In this document: positions 1 through 10,617 of the stretch, piece by piece
Layout of the letters: every line of letters starts with the position of its first letter
Numbering within the stretch: position 1 is the stretch's first letter
Assembly (NCBI GenBank): GCA_009809945.1
Contig: WTPW01001159.1
Coordinates: 163,365 to 227,364, forward strand
DNA: 64,000 nucleotides
Source of the DNA: Gigaspora margarita
Lineage: Eukaryota; Glomeromycota; Glomeromycetes; Diversisporales; Gigasporaceae
Reading direction: 5' to 3'
Position numbers and translations under genes: made by a program
Notes under the pieces: model-generated
Told to the model about the DNA's origin: nothing
Databases searched by the model: none
What the model saw: the letters and a program-made list of their open reading frames with translations, nothing else

Positions 1-256
1 ACCTAATATAAAATATGACATCATAATACCAAATAAGGGATAAATCAGTTGGGCAACCAAAATTCGATGGATAGAGTGTCAAAATATGCCGGAATTGATA
101 AATTTCTTCCAATTCACCCAAACGTTTATGGTAGCCCACGTTCTAACCAAAACTGCTCAAATTATAATTTTGCCGTAGCGCAATTGGTTATATTATTGCT
201 TAATTTCAGCCTAGCTCCGATTCCATTCTGATTCTGCTAAATTTTTATTGCCCCAT
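1..256. other. AT-rich intergenic DNA
   Basis: No coding region, RNA gene or clear repeat is visible. The short open frame at 49-231 has no recognisable motif, and I take it as chance. Confidence 0.5.
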
Positions 257-444
257 TACAGCTGATCTCATAAATTCTGAGACAACTGATAATAATATGA
301 TTGGCCGAATTCGATAAGTTTTTGAGTTCAGTGTTATCGGATTACTGTAATGCCGAAAAACCAACTCCGATAACACCAAATACAAACTTATCAAATTCAG
401 CGGAGCAATTCTTATCAGTTGTCCCAGAATTTATAACAGCTATA
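257..444. repeat. imperfect palindromic (MITE-like) element
   Basis: The left arm (AATTCTGAGACAACTGATAA near 275-294) is mirrored on the other strand near 411-435, and the similarity continues through GATAAGTTT and GTTATCGGA towards a centre near 350. The arms are about 90 bp and diverged. This architecture fits a non-autonomous foldback element. No target duplication could be fixed. Confidence 0.6.
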
Positions 445-2789
445 ATCTATCCTTAAATATGCACTTAATTACATTATACAAATACTCAACATTTGTTTTT
501 TATTTATAAAAAAATAATAAATATTAAAATTATATTGCTAATATACTAATAAGATGGGTGGCGCTTCGCGCCACCTATCGCACTAGTAAATTATAAAAAG
601 TTGTATCTATCTATAATTGTTCACAATTTAGGTCGATCTCAAATCGACCTACGTAAGTAATTCTTAAATTTTGAAACGGCACGCAAATTATTTCTTAATC
701 GGTGTGAAAAAGATAAGATTATATGACCAAGTGAGAATTATACAACCAGTAATAATTTACTTTATCATAAACGCTCATTTGCATAAATAAAAATTTATAT
801 AAAATTTTTATATAAAGAAATTAAAATATATATATATAAAATTGCGTAAATTACAGTTATATTAAAAAACTGCTTTATAAATTTAAATAAAAAAAAATCA
901 CATAATCAATAAAAAAAAAACACAAACAGTAAAATTTCACATGATTAAAAAATTGAACAATTTTTACATTAATACGTAGAACGCATTCACATCGTCTTGC
1001 ACATAGTAAATTACTTCTTTTGAGCCTGCCACACCTCTTTTCTTGCAAAATATAATGTCAGTTTTTACTTGAATTAACATCTGAATTGACGATTTGAATA
1101 ATTTCAGGACTAATGAGCTTTTAAAACACTATTCATGATGGCGTCATCAACTACTGTTTGCAAAATAAAACAATACCACATACAAATCTTTTCAATGCAT
1201 GTTGGAAGTTTATTATCATTAAAAAAAAAGGCATAAGCATAGTAAATCTTTCACCAGGTTTTCGTCTTGACTATTTTGTTTTGCAAGCATGCTTCATTAC
1301 TTGGTGCATAGCACAACTTATAAAAATACGTCACTGGGTTTTCAATCGGCTTAATTGTTGAAGTTTTTTTAATTATACCAATATAAACAATTTTAAAATT
1401 TTGAGCTATCCAATATTTAAAATTTGGTTATGTGATTCGTTTGGATTTTTAAGTGCGGTTAAATATTGACTATATTTATTTCGATCCATTAAAGAACATA
1501 TGAATTAATATAATTAATATGACTTATGTAGTACACAATATATTTGTAGTACAATAAATTTTAAATAATTCTGAGATCTAATTTTTTATTTAATTTCATA
1601 ATATAATAGAGTTAAAATAATTTAAATTAAGAATTGATAAGTTATTCCTAAATCGGTGAAAACTTAATGACGTAATCAATTCAAAATCAAATTGCGAAAT
1701 CTATACTACTCTTTCACTCTTACAAATATTTGCTCGCCTCCTTATTTATCATTATTGGTGCCACAACTTTCTCTGTCACGTTTGCACAGAGTCAACGGTA
1801 TATGCTAAGTCCTATAATGTTACCTGAGTTCATATTAAACGTGAATAGCTACCATCTCGAATGTATCTAATAATTAATAAAATTAAATGAAATCCAAATT
1901 ATATTAACTACCCAGTGTAACCACAATTATTTAATAAAAAAAAAACTTAATTCAAGCGCAAAATATTTAAGAATGGCATAAATTAAACATTATGCTGTAC
2001 TAATACGTATTTTATATACTTAAAAATGGGAAATTATTTTCGAACTTGAACCGAAATCAATCACAGCATTTAATAAATTAGGATAGCCGCGTAATTCGTT
2101 GTTCTGTGTAGAACTTGTACGATCAGATGTTATAGATACTTGTAGTTACTAGTACTAAGACGTGAATCTAAAATATCATTGTAATTTACATTATTATCAA
2201 AATAATTTACTGTATTGTATGTAAAACTTAATAAGTAATCCAGTATATGATTAATAAAATGTGGTAATTTAGTTATATACCAGGTATTAGGACCCGTAAT
2301 CAAACGACGGGCTATATGAGAAGAAGTGGGAGCAACAAAGAGAAATCCCGTTATCGAATTTCAAGTTTATTGCTTTTCGGACTTAGTAATTGTGTTCGGC
2401 AAATAATAATAAATTTTGCAGCCCTAAATTAAGTATGGAAAGTATGTCACAGCAATATTTGGAGGTCGTCGTACTTGCATAAAATCCCAGATTTTAATAT
2501 AGTAAGATAATTATAAGTTTACATTTTTGTACATACGTAAACAAACTTTGCTTTTAACCTAAGCTCTACATATTATAGATCCGGAACGTAGCGAAGGATC
2601 CTTAGTGTTTATGCAAGTTGATATCAAAATTATGTCTTTGATGCATTTTGCCCAAAATTAATGATTTTTGATGCGTCTCTTTCTAAATTTCCCGAAAGTT
2701 CTTAGATACATAACAAATATCGACTAAGTCCGTCCGCACGCTTGTTCAAATTTGTTAAATCTTCAATCGTGATCGTAGCACAGTTTTCG
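445..2789. other. AT-rich DNA without recognisable genes
   Basis: I see only short chance open frames (for example 1158-1361), homopolymer runs and one short hairpin (557-575). Nothing here has coding character or a recognisable family motif. Confidence 0.5.
557..575. repeat. perfect GC-rich hairpin with TTC loop
   Basis: An 8-bp perfect stem (GGTGGCGC / GCGCCACC) is closed by a TTC triloop. It is a conspicuous GC spike in DNA that is otherwise mostly A and T. Similar TTC-loop hairpins occur at 58701-58721 and 58766-58776. Confidence 0.7.
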
Positions 2790-2868
2790 CCCTCCAGTAT
2801 GGCTCGAACCGGAGACCCTGCGATTAGGACCCGGGAGCATAACCACTACGTTATCGACCCAAGGGCCC
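2790..2868 (-). pseudogene. tRNA-like remnant (tRNA pseudogene or SINE head)
   Basis: On the minus strand an A-box-like segment (GGGTCGATAACGTAGTGG) is followed about 35 bases later by a canonical B box (GGTTCGAGCC). Near-complementary 5' GCCCTTG and 3' GGAGGGC could form part of an acceptor stem. The anticodon arm and T stem do not pair properly, so a functional tRNA is unlikely. It directly abuts the repeat at 2868-3135. It could be the head of a tRNA-derived SINE. Confidence 0.4.
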
Positions 2869-3135
2869 TAGTTCGTAGTTTTATGTCGATCTACTAACCA
2901 ATAAAATCATGGTTATATCCAAAATGCGATCAGTGTGCTAAAACTAATATAGCGATAGATGTAATCAAGTTATTACCGGTAGCTTTTTGATTGGTTATAC
3001 AACCCATGAACAAGAATAATATAACGATGAGTAAGTTATTATGATCAAGAATGTCTTCACAATTCAAATTCATTAATAATTGTTTAATCACGATAATACC
3101 AAATCACCATAACACATACAGCCTTGTGTGTCGTT
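2868..3135 (+). repeat. dispersed repeat, first copy (second at 56155-56385)
   Basis: This segment and 56155-56385 share the same order of blocks: GTTCGTAGTTTTAT, TCGATCTAC, ATCAAGTTATTA, TTTTGATTGG, TATGATCAAGAATGT, CACAATTC and ACCAAATCA. They are diverged direct copies of one element of about 250 bp. No open frame is conserved between them. Confidence 0.65.
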
Positions 3136-3264
3136 TTTTAACAAAATTCTTTTATGGAAATCATGAATCAACCAATTATTATTGCTCGTCTCATCGTGTG
3201 CCCCTTCCTCGCACACAACAGTCGTGACCAACCTTCTTTACAGAAACTAGTACTTTTTTTTAGA

Positions 3265-3660
3265 TGAGTTTAAGATAGTTTAAGATAATATTAAAGTTAT
3301 TAATATTATTTTTTTTATAATTAAAAGATTATTTTAAGATTTAAAATCTAAAAATAATAATATTATTATGGTTTAATAATTATAAATTATTATAAGATAA
3401 TTATATGATTATTGGTTAAGATTATTTTAAGATGTTTTTAAGATTTTACTAAGATTTTTTTAAGATGATGATAAGATTATTTTAAGATTATTTTAAGATT
3501 ACTATAAGATTATTTTAAGATTATTTTAAGATGGTTTTAAGATTATTATAAGATAAGATTATTATAAGATTATTTTAAGATTATTATAAGATTAATAGGA
3601 GTATTATAAGATTATTATAAGACATAATTTTGATAATTTTATTATAATCTTTAAGATTAT
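3265..3660 (+). repeat. TTTTAAGATTA-type microsatellite
   Basis: Consecutive imperfect 10-11 base units (TTTTAAGATTA, TATAAGATTA) run through this stretch, densest at 3410-3640. It contains no gene. Confidence 0.85.
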
Positions 3661-3876
3661 AATAAATCAATGGAAAAAAATTAGGTAGTTTCTGTAAAGT
3701 TCATAACTACAGTCACATCCTTTTATGCAAACGACGTCATACAGTATGAGATAGGGTCGCGGAACAAGCCGCAGGACGTCACGTGAGCAGATCTTTTCAA
3801 GGATAGTACTTCGATCTCTTTGTTTGTTTCTTTTTATTTTCGCGACAAGTCCGGTGACTCTGTAGTAATGTATCAC

Positions 3877-3939
3877 CCCCTTCTGCTCAACCCCTCTCTT
3901 CTTCCTCTTCTTTCTTCTTTTTCTTTTCCTTTTGGGCGT
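3877..3939 (+). promoter_or_regulatory. pyrimidine-rich leader tract
   Basis: A long C/T tract (TCTTCTTCCTCTTC and onwards) sits 20-90 bases upstream of an ATG at 3963, in a local GC-richer patch (about 3760-4090). CT-rich leaders just upstream of start codons are common in filamentous fungi, and the gene at 29699 has one too. Promoter function is inferred. Confidence 0.35.
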
Positions 3940-3962
3940 GGTGCGAGGGATAGCTGGACACA

Positions 3963-4076
3963 ATGTCGAGCAGAAAATTCAAAGAACAAAGAGATCGATG
4001 CAGATCATCAGATTACCTAAAATACCATTTCGTCAGTGATCTGCTGTCACACGGAAAGTCCGGTGACTCGCAATAA
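3963..4076 (+). CDS. possible truncated small ORF (37 aa), unrecognised
   Basis: A start codon in good context (CACAATGTCG) follows a pyrimidine-rich tract and opens a 37-codon frame beginning MSSRKFKEQRDRCRSSDY and ending at TAA. It is basic and hydrophilic and has no motif I recognise. A direct repeat (AGTCCGGTGACTC) lies both inside it near 4057 and upstream near 3849. About 30 bases after the stop, a foldback element begins (4104). One reading is that this is the first part of a host gene whose remainder was separated by that insertion; chance is the alternative. Confidence 0.25.
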   Translation: MSSRKFKEQRDRCRSSDYLKYHFVSDLLSHGKSGDSQ

Positions 4077-4239
4077 TGTCCTGTCATGATCAATTTTGAG
4101 AGGTTACAGCAGATCAGTATGGTATGAATGATCAGAATTATATAGTATGGAATACGGGTATTTTACACCCATTCATAGTAGATTGATTTTAGAAAATACT
4201 AATCGATACTTATACTGATTAATGATGCCTGACGTAATT

Positions 4240-4425
4240 ATTTTTGCGATGACGAATGACGTCTCATGGTTTCGTCATGACGAAACCTTGACGATTGACG
4301 AACCCCCGACGATTGACGAAACCTATGACGAATTGACGAAACCTATGACTAACTGACGAAACCTATGACATATTGACGAAAGCTTTGACGAAACCTCTAG
4401 CGATTGATGAAACTTTGGCAACCGA
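4240..4425 (+). repeat. tandem repeat (TTGACGAAACCTATGAC), left arm
   Basis: About nine imperfect 16-18 base units lie in the left arm of the foldback element. The right arm (5352-5515) carries the reverse complement, CATAGGTTTCGTCAATT. Confidence 0.85.
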
Positions 4426-5351
4426 TTCATCCAGTAATTAAACAACAAGCTTCTATATATTGATCTAACCTTAAATTGTTTCAAAAAATGATATTTCATT
4501 ATAAGGTTTCATTGGCTTTTGTCTTTTTTCTTCTTTCGCACGTTCAAACATGTGTCGGGTTGATCCGGAATAGTCATTTATGTCGGGTTGATCGGAATCA
4601 TCAAAATTTGTGTACAGGTTTATTTTCGTCGATTCCGGATCAGCTCGACATAGATTCCAAACACGTGCGAAAAAAGGAAGAAACCGAATATACTTGAAAA
4701 CCAATGTTTAGATCGACCTTAGTGCACTAATTAAAAATGACGGGAACGAAATTTTACGTATAATTAGCACCAATCTATCGTTGTAGTCTCCAACATTAAC
4801 GCCATTGGGCCGTTTGAATTTAAAAATTCGTTTAACGTTATCCCCCCCCACCAATGGAGCTCCCCTCGACATTAAACAAGCCAATAGAAATCGAGTATAA
4901 AAAATATAAATAAATCAAAAAAAAAAAACCGGGTATAAATGAACCCAAATCAGGTACATTTTGAACCTAATTTAGGTCTGTTTAATTTTAGTGTTTGTTT
5001 ACCCCCCCCCCCCTCAAGCAAATATGAAAAAAGTGACGTTAAACGAATCTTTAAATTCAAACGGTCTTACCCTAAACTTCTATCTTTATGCGCTTTGTTT
5101 ATTTACTCCTTTTTTGATTTGTTATTCGTAAATAAGTAAAATCACGATGGATAATAATAATAATGTAATGGATATCTTAATATAATATGTATATATTATT
5201 ATGCAACCTATATTGATTCTCTATCGCTGTTATTAATTATGCATTATCGCCTAAAACATCGTTTTTTTTAGCTCTTATCGTTATCGTTATTAAAACACTT
5301 AACTTTTTATAAACGCAGTAATTAACACTTTCTTGTATGGAATATAACTCT

Positions 5352-5515
5352 TCAGGTTTCTTCATAGGTTTCAATTCGTCATAGGTTTTGTCAATTCATC
5401 ATAGGTTTCGTCAATTAGTCATAAGTTTCGTAGGGGTTTCGTCGATCATCAATCGTCAATCAGAAATAACCTGACGAATGGTTTCATCATTCGTCAATAT
5501 TTCGTCATTCGTCCG
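5352..5515 (-). repeat. tandem repeat, right arm (inverted)
   Basis: Inverted counterpart of the array at 4240-4425, with units such as GTCAATTCATCATAGGTTTC. It ends in ATTCGTCCGGCATCATTAA, matching the left inner border. Confidence 0.85.
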
Positions 5516-5669
5516 GCATCATTAATTCTGACCTACTGAACTGCTGTAATTTTCCCATACTAGTCATCCGTACCATACTATCTGCTATATTCTCAAATAT
5601 TGAGTGTCATTGTTTCGCATCATTTCTAAATTTATGTCTATTCTGAATTAACATGTGTTATTCATGAAC

Positions 5670-5820
5670 GTACCCCCAACGGGCCAAATGGGCTTATTTT
5701 GGAAATTAATTCGGGGCATCTTCAAAACACTGGTCGTATTATAAATTATTATGTGACTCCTATTTTTGAACGATGGTCAAAATTAATTTCCAAAAAAAGC
5801 CGTTAGGCCCGTTGGGTTAC
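5670..5820. repeat. short palindromic element
   Basis: The left arm CCCCAACGGGCC...TTGGAAATTAATT mirrors the right arm AATTAATTTCC...GGCCCGTTGGG. Arms are about 47 bp around a loop of about 55 bp. It is MITE-like and non-coding. Confidence 0.7.
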
Positions 5821-6159
5821 CAACTACTCTAGCATCACCACCTAAAAAAGTTTCGCTACTATTCCGCCAGCCAATCAGACTTCGAGATCAGGTGTAACGC
5901 GAAGAACGCAAAAAATCAAAATAAACCAAAAATCGTTCTTAAATCAACATTTTACCTATAAATACTTACTGCGCACTAACATTAATAATTATTATTAGAT
6001 AAATTATATAATACATCAGTTAAAAGGTTTTTTTACAATAAATCACCACAATAGTCAGTAAGTTTTGTAACAAAGTTTTTTTACAGTAAATGTGATAGAA
6101 ACCACAATTGTTAATTCCAATACGAACCAACTCAAACAATACTGTTTGATTAGGGATTG

Positions 6160-6780
6160 GACCTGTATTCGGGTTAGCAGGGGTACCCGTGGGTAGGCCG
6201 TGTAACAGGGCAGTGAAAAATATCGATTTATATTGATTATATGCAAATCGATATTTTTAGGCCATATCATAGGGAAATCGATATTTTTGCAATTTTTAAT
6301 ACGGTGTAACAATACCACTTCGGGCAAAATTAAGAGTAAATTTGGGCTCGACAATACAAATTGGCTAACCTGAACTGTAGGCAAGTTTTGAAAAGTAGAC
6401 AATCAACAAACAGAAAAAATTTTTGCCAGAAAGTTACATTACAGTATAACCCGCAATAGTCACATGCCAAATCAGACATTCTATGTGCCTAGCCTATTGT
6501 AAGATTGTGACTAATGCAAGAATATATATATAGTGTATATAGTTAAATAGAAGAATTGATGTGACTATAGCGAGATTGTGACTAATGCGAATGTGACTAC
6601 TGCGGGGGTTATATTGTTTTGATCACGTTAAATTATGTTACACCAAATCATACATTCTGATTGGCCAATCTTGGTAAATCGATATAAATCGATATTTTTT
6701 ACTATATCAATAAATTTTTTTGCCAAATCAAATCGATATTTGCACTGTCCCTGCCATGTAACTGGGGGTAAGATTCTATT
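6160..6780. repeat. inverted-repeat element with AATCGATATTT motifs
   Basis: AGCAGGGGTACCC...CAGTG followed by AAAATATCGATTTA at the left is mirrored by AAATCGATATTT...CACTGTCCCTGC...TTACCCGG at the right. A smaller TIR element (6441-6617) sits inside, so the two were probably nested. The ORF at 6055-6402 overlaps the left arm, has no protein-like features and is rejected. Confidence 0.5.
6441..6617. mobile_element. 177-bp TIR element (Tc1/mariner-type MITE)
   Basis: Termini ACAGTATAACCCGCAATAGTC and GACTACTGCGGGGGTTATATTGT are near-perfect inverted repeats, and a TA precedes the left end (ATTACAG). Motifs such as GTGACTAATGCGA repeat inside. There is no coding capacity. Confidence 0.65.
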
Positions 6781-6784
6781 ACCC

Positions 6785-7485
6785 GGTAAAAACTGGTAAC
6801 CAATCAAATAAGAATACCAAAAGTAACATCCAGGGTACTATTGGTGATTAATTGAATAGTACCGGGTACTATATTCAGTACTAGAGTTTAGATATAAATC
6901 CATTTCATGATATAAAACCAAATCTGCAATACTACATGATCTATAGCACAAATGCATAGATATATGTTTTCTTTATTTTTTCCTATTTAGTATAAATATT
7001 TTTACCCAATTCGGTTAAATTTATCAAAATTCAAGAAAGAAACCTGTTTGAGTAGTGATTTCCATATGATTACCTTATTTATCTCAGCATTATAGTATGC
7101 TCAACGTGCTATCACATTAAATGTGCAGTTGGCAGGTAATTTTATGGTCTTCAAAATTATGAGGTAACACGTTCAATGTGGTGGACTTAAAATTATTATT
7201 CTCATATCACATAGGTACGCCCATAGTTTCCCCACAAAAACATTAATAAATGAGTTTACCTCTAACGTGGCTTCACCCTAATCTCACCCTAACCCTAAGG
7301 GTTTCATTGGATAAAAATCACGGGGGTAAAATTTTTTGTGGGAGAGTTACCACAGCTGGCGAATTGCACGACTAACGTACTAATGCATCCAACATGTAGT
7401 ATAATAAACCTAAATGTATATAAACACCCATATTTTCAAATTTAATAAAGCAGAATCTTCTCAAAAGGAAGTAAACTTAAGTTGT
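6785..7485. other. AT-rich DNA without recognisable genes
   Basis: A short CCCTAACCCTAA run (7278-7290) resembles telomere repeat but is only two units, so it is interstitial. No gene or well-bounded element was seen. Confidence 0.4.
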
Positions 7486-7530
7486 GCTGAAAAGACCTTT
7501 TTCTATTTTTAATCGAAAAGTCTTTTCAGC
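7486..7530. repeat. hairpin, 15-bp arms
   Basis: GCTGAAAAGAC...GTCTTTTCAGC forms a near-perfect stem around an AT-rich loop. Confidence 0.7.
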
Positions 7531-7591
7531 TTATTTCGTATTATTATAAATCTTGTTCCAATATCCTCTAACAGTAAATTCCTATAGTTCG

Positions 7592-7792
7592 AGCCCATGC
7601 CAGTGTTTCGGCCTAAACCTCTCCTCAAAGTCCGAAATGTTTCGGCCCTGGAGTTTCGGTTTCGCCCAAAATCCGAAACCTCCGAAATGGGCGAAACCTC
7701 CGAAACGGGCGAAACCTCCGAAATGGGCGAAACCCTCCGAAACTGGGCGAAACCGAAACTTCCGAAACTTTCGAAACCTCTGAAACCTAGCG
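7592..7792 (+). repeat. TTTCGG minisatellite, copy 1
   Basis: The element starts at AGTGTTTCGGCCTAAACC and continues as 17-18 base units of the form GAAACCTCCGAAAYGGGC. Because the unit is often 18 bases, several frames stay open and give spurious repetitive ORFs. Immediately upstream is GTTCGAGCCCATGC, the same junction as in copy 2. Confidence 0.85.
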
Positions 7793-8080
7793 AATTGAAG
7801 AAATATATATATATATATTATATATATTACATACATTATGCGTCACTTTGAATTTATGTTAATTCATAAAATAGCGTCATATGACGTCCCCAGCTAATAC
7901 AGTTAGTTTTTTAATAATAATAAAAAATTTATAACTAATACATTAACTCAACTACAAGGGGAAGGGAATCCGATTCTTAATATAAACTATAACTAAGACA
8001 TATTAGTCCTAAATCATCGTTGAGACAATGTCTAGGGCGAAATGTCTGAGACAAAAGGTCTGAGGAAACTTAGCTAAGGC
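7793..8080. other. AT-rich spacer
   Basis: An (AT)n run at 7804-7830 and otherwise unremarkable AT-rich DNA lie between the minisatellite and the next foldback element. Confidence 0.5.
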
Positions 8081-8149
8081 TAAAGAATGGTGCCGTAAAT
8101 AGCTTATTACTACAATTATATTTACGACATATATTTTTACACAGACTTT

Positions 8150-8275
8150 TTAAAACCATTATTGTCGTAATTATTACATGTAATTATTACGACATGTCGC
8201 AATTATTATGACGTGTCGTAATAATTACGACGTGTCGTAATAATTACGATATGTCGTAATAATTACTAATAGCCT
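8150..8275. repeat. palindromic ACGACATGTCGTAATTATT repeat
   Basis: Each unit is itself a palindrome around CGACATGTCG or CGACGTGTCG, repeated four to five times. A mirrored block lies at about 10455-10535 and a third short block at 9410-9450. Confidence 0.8.
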
Positions 8276-8599
8276 ATGCGTTGACGATAGTCACGATAGG
8301 GTTATTTTCACGAGGATAATCTGATTTGTGCTATGAGATTGAAGCTTATATGAAAAGGTAATAGCATATGATTGTATGCAATGAGAGATTATAGATATGC
8401 ATGTGATAGATATTATAGGTACGTACTTAAGTATGCAGGCGGCAGAGATAATAAAGATACATGTGGGTGTAAATGGTGAATCTCGGTGCTTTCTTACTTC
8501 GCTTGTCTTGTCACTTGTTCTCTTCGATGCCCGATTATAATCTGGCTCCCATCCCTCCCACCCTCTCTCTCATTCATTGCACCTAGCGCCCTGCCTGTT

Positions 8600-8935
8600 G
8601 TCATGTGTAACGAGTTGAATGCGCTGCACCATAGGTGGGCTCGAACTCGCTATTTTATGTGGATGTTATCATGTGTACCGAGTTGAAGTGGTGTCAACTC
8701 GCTACACTTATAACAGTTATATGTAAGGAGTTGAATGCGCCACTATATAAAAATTGATATCATGTGTAATGAATTGAATGCGCCGCACCATAGCGTGGGC
8801 TCGAACTCACTATTATGAAAAATTGATGTTGTATGTAACGAGTGGAATGTGCCGCACCATAAACGTGGGCTTGAACTCGCAAAAAAAAAAAAAAGGTAGA
8901 ATGCGCCACACCTTAGCGTTGGCGATCCTCAATTA
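8600..8935 (+). repeat. tandem GAATGCGCCGCACCATAG units with B-box-like core
   Basis: Four imperfect copies of GAATGYGCCGCACCATA followed by GTGGGCTCGAACTCGC occur near 8618, 8775, 8846 and 8900. The reverse complement contains GAGTTCGAGCCC, similar to a Pol III B box, so these may derive from a tRNA-like retroposon. That origin is inference. Confidence 0.55.
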
Positions 8936-9734
8936 TGCTTTGTTACATGAGCATATTTACATGCACATAGAGTAGTTATGGGCACAATATGCAATAGCAG
9001 AAGAGAAGTGATGAAGTGGAGCACTACTCCCATCATGTATCTTCTAATATCCAATAAAGACAGTGTTTAATATGAAATCCGAGCGAGAATAATTACTACA
9101 TACAAATTACTACATGTAGTAATAATTGTACCAATTATTCCATTTTTGCATTTTAATTTTTTCTCCGGTGTCACCCGATGATGACTTAATTTTACGGAAT
9201 CACCCGATAGGTCCGATAAAAAAACCCCAAAATTTGTGCAAACCGAAGAATTAACTTTGCGTGACCTTAGATGTGAACATGAATTAATTTAGGCCATGCA
9301 AAGTTTTTTTTTTNAAAAAAAAAAATCCGACCCGCCGAAATTTTGAAACTCAGGTTATGCAAAGCGAAAAATTAACTTCACGTGGCCTAATAATAATTAC
9401 TACAATAGTAATAATACGACATGTCGTAATAAATAATTATTACATTACGACAAATTGCATTTTGAATTACGGCACCAATCATTATGCAAAATTCATAGGA
9501 TTCACGTTTATACTTGTTAGTGCTGATTTACTGTATTATGATTAAGGAATTACCAAGTACGGTTTGTGTATTTTATTTTATTATGTACATACGTACAGTA
9601 CATATCTGACAATAAAAGGCTTCTAAAAAAAATCAAAAAATATTTCCTCTAGTAAAGGCCACTTCTTTTTATGCCACAAATACGAATTTTAGTTCCTAAC
9701 TATCATTTATGTGAAACTTAGTGTTTATTATTTT

Positions 9735-9915
9735 TGGAAGTTTTAGAAGTTTCACCCAGTTTCGCCCAGTTTCGGAGGTTTCGGAAGTTTCGCCGAGTTT
9801 CGCCCAGTTTTGGAGGTTTCGGAGGATTCGGCTTTGAGACCTTTGGCGAAACTAGGTTTCGGAGGTTTCGCCAGTTTCGCCCAGCCGAAACTTTTGGTTT
9901 AGGCCGAAACACTGG
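9735..9915 (-). repeat. TTTCGG minisatellite, copy 2 (minus strand)
   Basis: In minus-strand sense it begins AGTGTTTCGGCCTAAACC and continues as GAAACCTCCGAAACTGGGC-type units, like copy 1 at 7592. It joins the repeat unit above at GCATGGGCC, so both copies attach to the same junction. The open frames across it are by-products of the 17-18 bp periodicity. Confidence 0.85.
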
Positions 9916-10617
9916 CCCATGCTATAGTGCGGCACATTCAATTCATTACACATGATATCAATTTTTATATAATGGCACATTCAACTCCTTATGACTATCT
10001 TAACTTTTATAAGTGTAGCAAGTTGATACCACTTCAACTTGGTACACATAATAAAATCCATATAAAATAGCGAGTTTGAGCCCATGCTATAGTGCAGCAC
10101 ATTCAACTAATTATACATGACAACAGGCAGGGCATTAGGTGCAATGAATCGGATAGAGGGTGGGAGGGATGGGAGCCAGATTATAATCGGGCATCGAAGA
10201 GAACAAGTAACAAGACAAGCGAAATAAGAAAGCACTGAGATTCACCATTTACACGCACATGTATCTTTATAATCTCTGCCGCATGCATATTTAAGTGCAT
10301 ACCTATAATCTCTATCACATGCATATCTATAATCTCTTATTGCATACAATCATATGCTATTACCTTTTCATATAAGCCTCAATCTCATAGTACAAATCAG
10401 ATTATCCTTGCAATAATAACCCTATCATGACTATCGTCAATGCATAGGGCTATATTACATGTCATAATTATTATGAAATAGCGTAATTATTACGACACGT
10501 CATAATTATTACAACACGTCGTAATAATTACAACAATTATGGTTTTAAAAAGTCTTTGTAAAAATATATGTCGTAAATATAATTGTTATAATTAGCTATT
10601 TATGGCACCATACTTTA

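Larger units (their letters stand above)
4104..5590. mobile_element. 1.5-kb foldback element with TGACGAAACC tandem-repeat arms
   Basis: The ends are inverted copies (TTACAGCAGATCAGTATGG at the left; its complement near 5545-5589), followed inward on both sides by TTAATGATGCC. Next come tandem 16-18 bp units, TTGACGAAACCTATGAC at 4260-4425 and their reverse complements at 5352-5515. The interior holds two more nested palindromes (4528-4685 and 4806-5072), the latter flanked by C-runs. No transposase is visible. The terminal motif recurs at 58181. Confidence 0.7.
8081..10617. mobile_element. 2.5-kb foldback element with ~700-bp inverted arms
   Basis: The left arm (8081-8805) begins TAAAGAATGGTGCCGTAAAT; the right arm (about 9913-10617) ends in its complement ATTTATGGCACCATACTTTA. 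The arms match along their whole length, including the CGACATGTCGTAAT block, the AATCTGATTTGTGC block and the CTTGTCTTGTC block. The spacer holds further copies of a GCACCATAGCGTGGGCTC unit and a TTTCGG minisatellite. No transposase is seen. Arm divergence of roughly 10-15% by eye suggests an old insertion. Confidence 0.75.

Noticed and set aside
557-575. Rho-independent terminator
   Set aside because: The hairpin lacks a following T-run tied to a gene, and the setting is eukaryotic.
3667-3963. 98-codon basic ORF on the minus strand
   Set aside because: The Lys/Arg run is the complement of the pyrimidine-rich tract; the opposite strand gives a better leader-plus-ATG explanation.
6055-6402. 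115-codon ORF on the minus strand
   Set aside because: It overlaps the arm of an inverted-repeat element, with no domain or protein-like conservation visible.
7553-7851. Repetitive ORFs on both strands (FRKFRKF, PPKWAKP)
   Set aside because: The TTTCGG minisatellite has a 17-18 bp period, so several frames stay open without selection.
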